Source of the DNA: JACMRP01 sp047302465
GTDB taxonomy: Bacteria; Bdellovibrionota; Bdellovibrionia; Bdellovibrionales; Bdellovibrionaceae
NCBI RefSeq assembly: GCF_047302465.1
Contig: NZ_CP178621.1
Coordinates: 744,001-808,000 of the forward strand
Reading direction: 5' to 3'
DNA length: 64,000 nt
This document shows positions 59,915 to 64,000 of this stretch, piece by piece. The translations under genes and the position numbers were made by a program. The notes beneath the pieces were generated by a model. That model ran no database searches. It was not told the origin of the DNA and saw nothing but the letters and a program-made list of their open reading frames with translations. Within the stretch, counting starts at the first letter, position 1; every line of letters starts with the position of its first letter.

Positions 59915-61699
59915 ATGGCCGGTCCTGAAAACAATCACCTAACCAGAAACTGGCTGGTGAAGTCTTCAACGAAGATCATGGGTCCCTTCACGCGTGAAGA
60001 GGTCATGGTTCTTTTGACTCGTCGTCAAATCACAATCATCGATGAAGTTCGTCAGCCGGAAGGCCGCTGGAATTATATTCGCGAAAATAGATACTTTAAA
60101 GAAGTGGTGAAGAGTCTTCGCTATGAGCAGGACCATTCTAAAGAAGACACCATGACCAGTACAGCGACTATCGGTACGAACACAATTACAAAAACCGAGC
60201 CTGCGACTTTGACGGACGAGTTTACTCCGACGCCAGTGACGCCGGCGAAAGCGCCGCCACGCCCGCAGAAACCAGCATTGAAAGATGTGACTCCGGTCAG
60301 CGAAGGTGGAACTGCGCCAAGACCTCAGACCTCTTCGGGGCCAACAAAAAGTTACGGCAATCTTTCAGATCAAAGAGTCCAAAGCAAGATCCAGAAGCAA
60401 AACATTTTCATGCGCAGCCTTCTGATCATGATCGCAGCTGTCGCAATCGTCTTTGTTGGCTTCAATTACTTGCGTAAAGAGAAGAAAAGCGATCTGAACT
60501 ATGACCAACTTTTAAGCTCGGCTTTGCGCTACAAAGAAATGGGCTTGTATCAGCTTTCTTTGCAGAACTATAAAAAAGCAGCTGCAATTCGTGAACCTGA
60601 TCTTGAGAGCCAATTCCAGATGGTTTTCTTGTTGATCAATGAAGATCGTCAAAGTTTGAATGGCCGTCGCGTGATTGAACGTGCTCTCTTGAAAGAGGGC
60701 CGTACTCGTAATGAAATTATTGAAGCTCATTTAGGGATGGCCCTGTCTTATATGATGGAAGGCGACCTTCGCCAGGCCGAAGACTATTTGCAAAAAACCC
60801 TGGGCTTTGATGCCAACAATGAAACGGCGAAGATTAATCAGGCGATTATTCTACTAAAGAAGGGCGCTTACGCTCAGGCTTTAAAGACCTTTGAAGGATT
60901 GAGCAAGGCAGATTCGCCATCGTATCCTTTGATTCTTCTGTGTAAAGCGATGGCTTTGATTGAAGTTTCTAAAACTCATCCGGATTTGAATGGCATTCTT
61001 AAAAATGTGAATGATATCAAGTCGCACTTGGGCAAATCTCACTTCCTCAGAAAAGAGCTATCTCTTTTGCTAATCTATTTGCATCAGCTTTCCCAGGACT
61101 CTACGGGCGAGATCGAAGCGATTAATTCGTTCTTGGAAGAGCCGCCGAATTTGAGCCGTCAATATGTCAGAGATTTAAGCCTTGATTGGCGTAATAGTGA
61201 ATGGGATTACTTGGAAAGATATTGCTCGGAACTCTTTAGTTCTGGCAAAGGTCCTACAAGCATGAAAGCAGTTCGCGCGGTCTGCTTGATCGAAAGCAAC
61301 CGTGATATGGAAGCTGTGAAGTTCTTGGACGAATCCATGGCTCAACAGCCAAAAGAACTTACAAGTCTGCAAGCTCAAGCGGAGTATCTATGGAAGCTGG
61401 GGCGTTTGAATGAAGCACAAATACTGTTCCAGAATACTGATTTCAAGCAGACGCGGTTGGCGTTGTATGTTCAGGGACAAGCTTGTTTGAAAGCTCGCGA
61501 TTTGGGATGTGCTGAAGCCGCTTATAAAATTTTAGCGGATCGAGATTTCGGCGATGTTCTTGCTCATTATGGTTTGGCGCAAGTGGCGATGGCACGTAAA
61601 GACCATGCGCGTGTGCAAACAGAGATTAAAGCGGGATTCGAAGCAGAAAACAATTTTGCCCCTTTGATAGAGCTTCGTGATCAGATGGAGTCGCCATGA
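59915..61699 (+). CDS. GYF_2-like and TPR-repeat membrane protein
   Basis: The 594-residue protein opens with a GYF_2-like module (NWLVKSSTKIMGPFTREEV, then RWNYIRENRYFKEVV). A Pro/Thr-rich linker and a membrane helix (FMRSLLIMIAAVAIVFVGFN, about residues 165-185) follow. The C-terminal 400 residues are TPR-like (LRYKEMGLYQLSLQNYKKA, HLGMALSYMMEGDLRQAEDY, AEYLWKLGRLNEAQILF), pointing to protein-protein contacts on the far side of the membrane. It lies 12 bases after the MCE gene and overlaps the next gene by four bases. It may serve as a scaffold for the transport system. Confidence 0.75.
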   Translation: MAGPENNHLTRNWLVKSSTKIMGPFTREEVMVLLTRRQITIIDEVRQPEGRWNYIRENRYFKEVVKSLRYEQDHSKEDTMTSTATIGTNTITKTEPATLTDEFTPTPVTPAKAPPRPQKPALKDVTPVSEGGTAPRPQTSSGPTKSYGNLSDQRVQSKIQKQNIFMRSLLIMIAAVAIVFVGFNYLRKEKKSDLNYDQLLSSALRYKEMGLYQLSLQNYKKAAAIREPDLESQFQMVFLLINEDRQSLNGRRVIERALLKEGRTRNEIIEAHLGMALSYMMEGDLRQAEDYLQKTLGFDANNETAKINQAIILLKKGAYAQALKTFEGLSKADSPSYPLILLCKAMALIEVSKTHPDLNGILKNVNDIKSHLGKSHFLRKELSLLLIYLHQLSQDSTGEIEAINSFLEEPPNLSRQYVRDLSLDWRNSEWDYLERYCSELFSSGKGPTSMKAVRAVCLIESNRDMEAVKFLDESMAQQPKELTSLQAQAEYLWKLGRLNEAQILFQNTDFKQTRLALYVQGQACLKARDLGCAEAAYKILADRDFGDVLAHYGLAQVAMARKDHARVQTEIKAGFEAENNFAPLIELRDQMESP

Positions 61700-62349
61700 A
61701 ATGGCGGATCCTAATGCTGGCTACAGGTTTCGTGCTCGGAGCCTGCACAAAGGCTGACACCTTTCGCACGGAACATCCTCAAGAAGTCAAAATCGATGAC
61801 TTGCCGACGGATTTTAAAATCCCTGCAGACATTTGGACTCTTGTAGAAAAAACTGGGGACGGAAAAGAACACGAAGAAACTGGCAATGCTGGAGTTTCTT
61901 ACTCGTCAGTAAAAATTTACTTAAAAGAAAAGAATCCTGAAATTCTGCAAAGCTCTTCTTATACGATCGAGCTTCCGCGTGGTGGTGGCAAAATCGATTT
62001 GTCAGACTATACGAGTGGAAAGCTGGGGACCTTTTATGTCGGCTTTGAGCTGCCACCTGAGTTTCAAGAAGGCACGAACTTTAAAGCGATTTACATTAGC
62101 CAAGGCCGCAAAAGAAAAATTGATGACCGTGTTTTCGGTGCAGGCTGCAATCAGTATTTCGAAATTACACCGAAGTTTTTAGAGATGATGAAGACAGAAG
62201 GAATCAAAGCCAATACAACACGACAACGTCACGTGACAGTTTTGGCGGGGCACTATATTTTTTCTGTAATGAAAGATAATCGTATCTATATTACTCAGGC
62301 GACGATCACTGACTCTAAAAATAAAAATCTACTCTGTGAGGCTCTGTAA
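61696..62349 (+). CDS. Lipoprotein of unknown function
   Basis: The 217-residue protein has lipobox VLGAC after RILMLATGF. The mature part is mixed alpha/beta with a Gly-rich turn (IELPRGGGKIDLSDYTSG) and two cysteines (VFGAGCNQYFEI, KNLLCEAL). No family was recognised. It overlaps both neighbours (four bases with the TPR gene, one base with the YhaM-like gene), so it belongs to the same operon and may act with the Mla-type system at the outer membrane. Confidence 0.75.
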   Translation: MKWRILMLATGFVLGACTKADTFRTEHPQEVKIDDLPTDFKIPADIWTLVEKTGDGKEHEETGNAGVSYSSVKIYLKEKNPEILQSSSYTIELPRGGGKIDLSDYTSGKLGTFYVGFELPPEFQEGTNFKAIYISQGRKRKIDDRVFGAGCNQYFEITPKFLEMMKTEGIKANTTRQRHVTVLAGHYIFSVMKDNRIYITQATITDSKNKNLLCEAL

Positions 62350-63311
62350 TGGAAAAACAAAGCGTCCGTGATCTTAAAGATAAGGACACCGTCGATAGCC
62401 TCTTCTTGGTGAAAGAGAAGAACGTTAATGTCGGTAAAAATGGCCGTCCTTTCATGAGTCTTCTTTTGGGCGACCAAACGGGTTCGATTGATGGCCGTTT
62501 GTGGGATCGCGTAGAAGAACTGAATCAAGAGTTCGAGGCTGGTGATATTATCCAGGTCAAGGGTCAGATTCAGCTTTTTCAAAATCGCAAGCAGTTGATC
62601 GTTCATCGCATCGAAAAGCCAGATCAAAGCACTTTAAATATTGAAGACTTTATTCCTGCCAGCGGCAAAAATGCCAATGATATGTTCACTGAGCTTTTGC
62701 TTGTTGTCCGCTCGATGAAGAATGATCATTTGCGCCAGCTCACTATGGATGTGATCGAAGATCCCGAGATCAAGCCTCTATTTATGAAAGCTCCTGCTGC
62801 GAAAACTATTCACCATGCTTGGCGTGGGGGCTTACTGGAACACGTTTTATCGATTTGTAAGATCCTAGATTTTTTAGCGGGACACTATTCCTTCTTGAAT
62901 AGAGATTTGCTGATCTTTGGCGGTATCTTTCATGATATTGGAAAAGTCTGGGAGCTGTCCTATGACGGCTCGTTGGGATACACCGACAAAGGACGCTTGC
63001 TAGGACACATGCTCTTGGCTTGTGAGTTGGTAGAGAAGAAAGCATCGCGTATTTTAGGGTTTAGTGAAGAGCTTAAGGATATGTGTAAACACATCATCTT
63101 GAGCCATCACGGGAAGTTAGAATACGGATCTCCAAAACGACCTAAGTTTATGGAAGCGGCACTTGTTGCTATGGTGGATGATCTGGATAGTAAAATGAAT
63201 ACGATTCAGACCTTTATCGAAAGCGAACGAAATGTTGGCGATAAATGGTCACGCTACAATGACCTTTTTGATCGGTACTTCCTTTTGGATAATTTGAAAG
63301 AACGTTACTAA
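62349..63311 (+). CDS. YhaM-like 3'-5' exoribonuclease (OB-fold and HD domain)
   Basis: The 320-residue protein has an N-terminal OB-fold (GKNGRPFMSLLLGDQTGSID, GDIIQVKGQIQLFQNRKQL) and a C-terminal HD phosphohydrolase domain. Its metal residues lie in HHAWRGGLLEHVLSI, GIFHDIGKVWEL and HIILSHHGKLEYGSP. This is the layout of YhaM/CBF1 exonucleases, which trim RNA and also single-stranded DNA from the 3' end with Mn2+. Length is normal. It overlaps both neighbours by one base and is thus embedded in the ten-gene operon. Confidence 0.88.
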   Translation: MEKQSVRDLKDKDTVDSLFLVKEKNVNVGKNGRPFMSLLLGDQTGSIDGRLWDRVEELNQEFEAGDIIQVKGQIQLFQNRKQLIVHRIEKPDQSTLNIEDFIPASGKNANDMFTELLLVVRSMKNDHLRQLTMDVIEDPEIKPLFMKAPAAKTIHHAWRGGLLEHVLSICKILDFLAGHYSFLNRDLLIFGGIFHDIGKVWELSYDGSLGYTDKGRLLGHMLLACELVEKKASRILGFSEELKDMCKHIILSHHGKLEYGSPKRPKFMEAALVAMVDDLDSKMNTIQTFIESERNVGDKWSRYNDLFDRYFLLDNLKERY

Positions 63312-63826
63312 TGTTTGAGATCATAAAAGACTTTTTGCGCAACTACAGAGCCTATGATCCAGCAGCGAAATCCCTGCTGGAAATCGCGCTGCTATATCCA
63401 GGTCCTAGAGCGGTTTTATTTCATCGCTGTGCTCATTGGCTTTACACGGCTCGCTTTTATTTCTTAGCGCGTTTTGTGGCAGAGGTTTCACGCACGCTGA
63501 CAGGAATTGAAATTCATCCTGGCGCAAAAATCGGCCGCCGTTTGGTGATCGATCATGGGATGGGCGTCGTGATTGGTGAAACCGCCGAAGTTGGTGATGA
63601 CTGTATTATCTTTCACGGAGTTACTTTAGGCGGCGTTAAGTTTGACCCGGTTAAGCGCCATCCAACTGTCGGTAATAAAGTACTCATTGGGACTGGCGCT
63701 AAAATTCTGGGCCCTATTACCTTGGGCGATGGCTGCCGTATTGGCGCCAACGCCGTGGTTTTTAAGGACGTTGCTCCTGGGACTGTGATCGTGGGTCCTT
63801 CTTCTTCGGTTCTTGAGAAAAAGTAG
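63311..63826 (+). CDS. cysE: Serine O-acetyltransferase (short CysE/EpsC type)
   Basis: The 171-residue protein has the left-handed beta-helix of hexapeptide acyltransferases: GIEIHPGAKIGRRLVIDHGM, VVIGETAEVGDD, IIFHGVTLGG and KRHPTVGNKVLIGTGAKILG. The catalytic His pair is in DHGMG and KRHPTVG. It acetylates L-serine with acetyl-CoA, the first step of cysteine synthesis. It is shorter than E. coli CysE, lacking most of its N-terminal helical domain, as in the short bacterial form. It is the last gene of the operon. Its 3' end overlaps the convergent OmpR-type gene by about 55 bases. Confidence 0.92.
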   Translation: MFEIIKDFLRNYRAYDPAAKSLLEIALLYPGPRAVLFHRCAHWLYTARFYFLARFVAEVSRTLTGIEIHPGAKIGRRLVIDHGMGVVIGETAEVGDDCIIFHGVTLGGVKFDPVKRHPTVGNKVLIGTGAKILGPITLGDGCRIGANAVVFKDVAPGTVIVGPSSSVLEKK

Positions 63827-64000
63827 AATCTCCAATTAAAATTCGCATTCCAACTTTGTTCACGGATTTAATCTTGCCGTTGAACTTAGTTAGTTTCTTT
63901 TTCAGATTGTAAAGCTGAGTGTCCAAGCGGCCAGAGCTAGAAAGAGCTGGTCCCCAAACGCTTTCATAAATTTCTGTGCGAGTTACAACCTGACGTGGAG
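63772..64000 (-). CDS. OmpR/PhoB-type DNA-binding domain protein, C-terminal part (cut by window edge)
   Basis: Reading the minus strand from the right edge gives RQVVTRTEIYESVWG, then SSGRLDTQLYNLKKKL, GKIKSVNKVGMRIL, followed by a polar tail and a TAA (63772-63774). This is the winged-helix effector domain of OmpR/PhoB-type regulators: the recognition helix lies in SGRLDTQLYNLKKKL and the wing in SVNKVGMRI. Only about 75 residues are present and the N-terminal part (often a receiver domain) is outside the window. The final 18 residues overlap the cysE gene, which is unusual; either a true overlapping end or a somewhat different stop in relatives. Confidence 0.7.

Overview
The window reads as chromosomal DNA of a predatory deltaproteobacterium-like organism of the Bdellovibrio group (Bdellovibrionota). 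This rests on a TIGR02147/DUF4423-type regulator, many small secreted and Lol-type lipoproteins with C-rich unknown domains, PEGA-tailed Ser/Thr kinase, AddAB-type recombination genes and very compact operons with frequent ATGA/GTGA/TTGA overlaps. No IS element, prophage, CRISPR array, rRNA or tRNA was seen. The species is not decided.

Layout. (1) 2-7306: a tightly overlapping minus-strand operon of nine genes (acyl-AMP ligase, ICMT-like methyltransferase, KASIII-like acyltransferase, AurF-like diiron N-oxygenase, carrier protein, amino acid:carrier-protein ligase, thioester-reductase-like SDR, ferritin-like diiron protein, ACP), met at its 3' end by a phosphopantetheinyl transferase on the other strand. 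This looks like a compact pathway joining a fatty acyl chain to a carrier-bound amino acid; its product is not known to me and it is the best candidate for an undescribed system. (2) 7307-11295: a spacer with a gene remnant, a TIGR02147 regulator, and a three-gene operon of two lipoproteins and a secreted protein; a shared near-palindrome (AACCA-NN-TGGTT core) lies in front of both units. (3) 11296-21023: AlkD, small envelope proteins, an acyl-CoA ligase behind a PEGA Ser/Thr kinase, coaE, a secreted nuclease, outer-membrane barrels. (4) 21054-22984: an ECF41-type sigma factor with divergent YCII and DoxX genes; both sides carry a TGTCAC(A/G)-N16-CGTC promoter, and the module is bracketed by two similar hairpins. 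(5) 23012-32796: lipoproteins and PorV/UPF0164-like barrels, then addB-addA. (6) 32793-40502: pckA, a 1665-residue metzincin-type lipoprotein protease and its barrel partner. (7) 40772-46585: a sensor kinase, RNase H with a C-terminal hybrid-binding-like domain, and three pilin-like proteins. (8) 46588-51523: FG-GAP lipoprotein, lipoprotein, monoacylglycerol-lipase-like hydrolase, nadB. (9) 51756-63826: a ten-gene plus-strand operon that combines a histidine kinase lacking its phospho-histidine, a degenerate GGDEF protein, alr, an Mla/MCE lipid transporter, a GYF/TPR protein, a lipoprotein, a YhaM-like nuclease and cysE; a partial OmpR-type gene runs in from the right edge.

Taken together the window is rich in envelope functions: lipid activation and transport, outer-membrane barrels, lipoproteins, pilin-like tips and envelope-facing signalling. 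Several catalytic families appear in altered form (KASIII with a different triad, kinase without its His, GGDEF without its motif), and those are the points listed for a second look.
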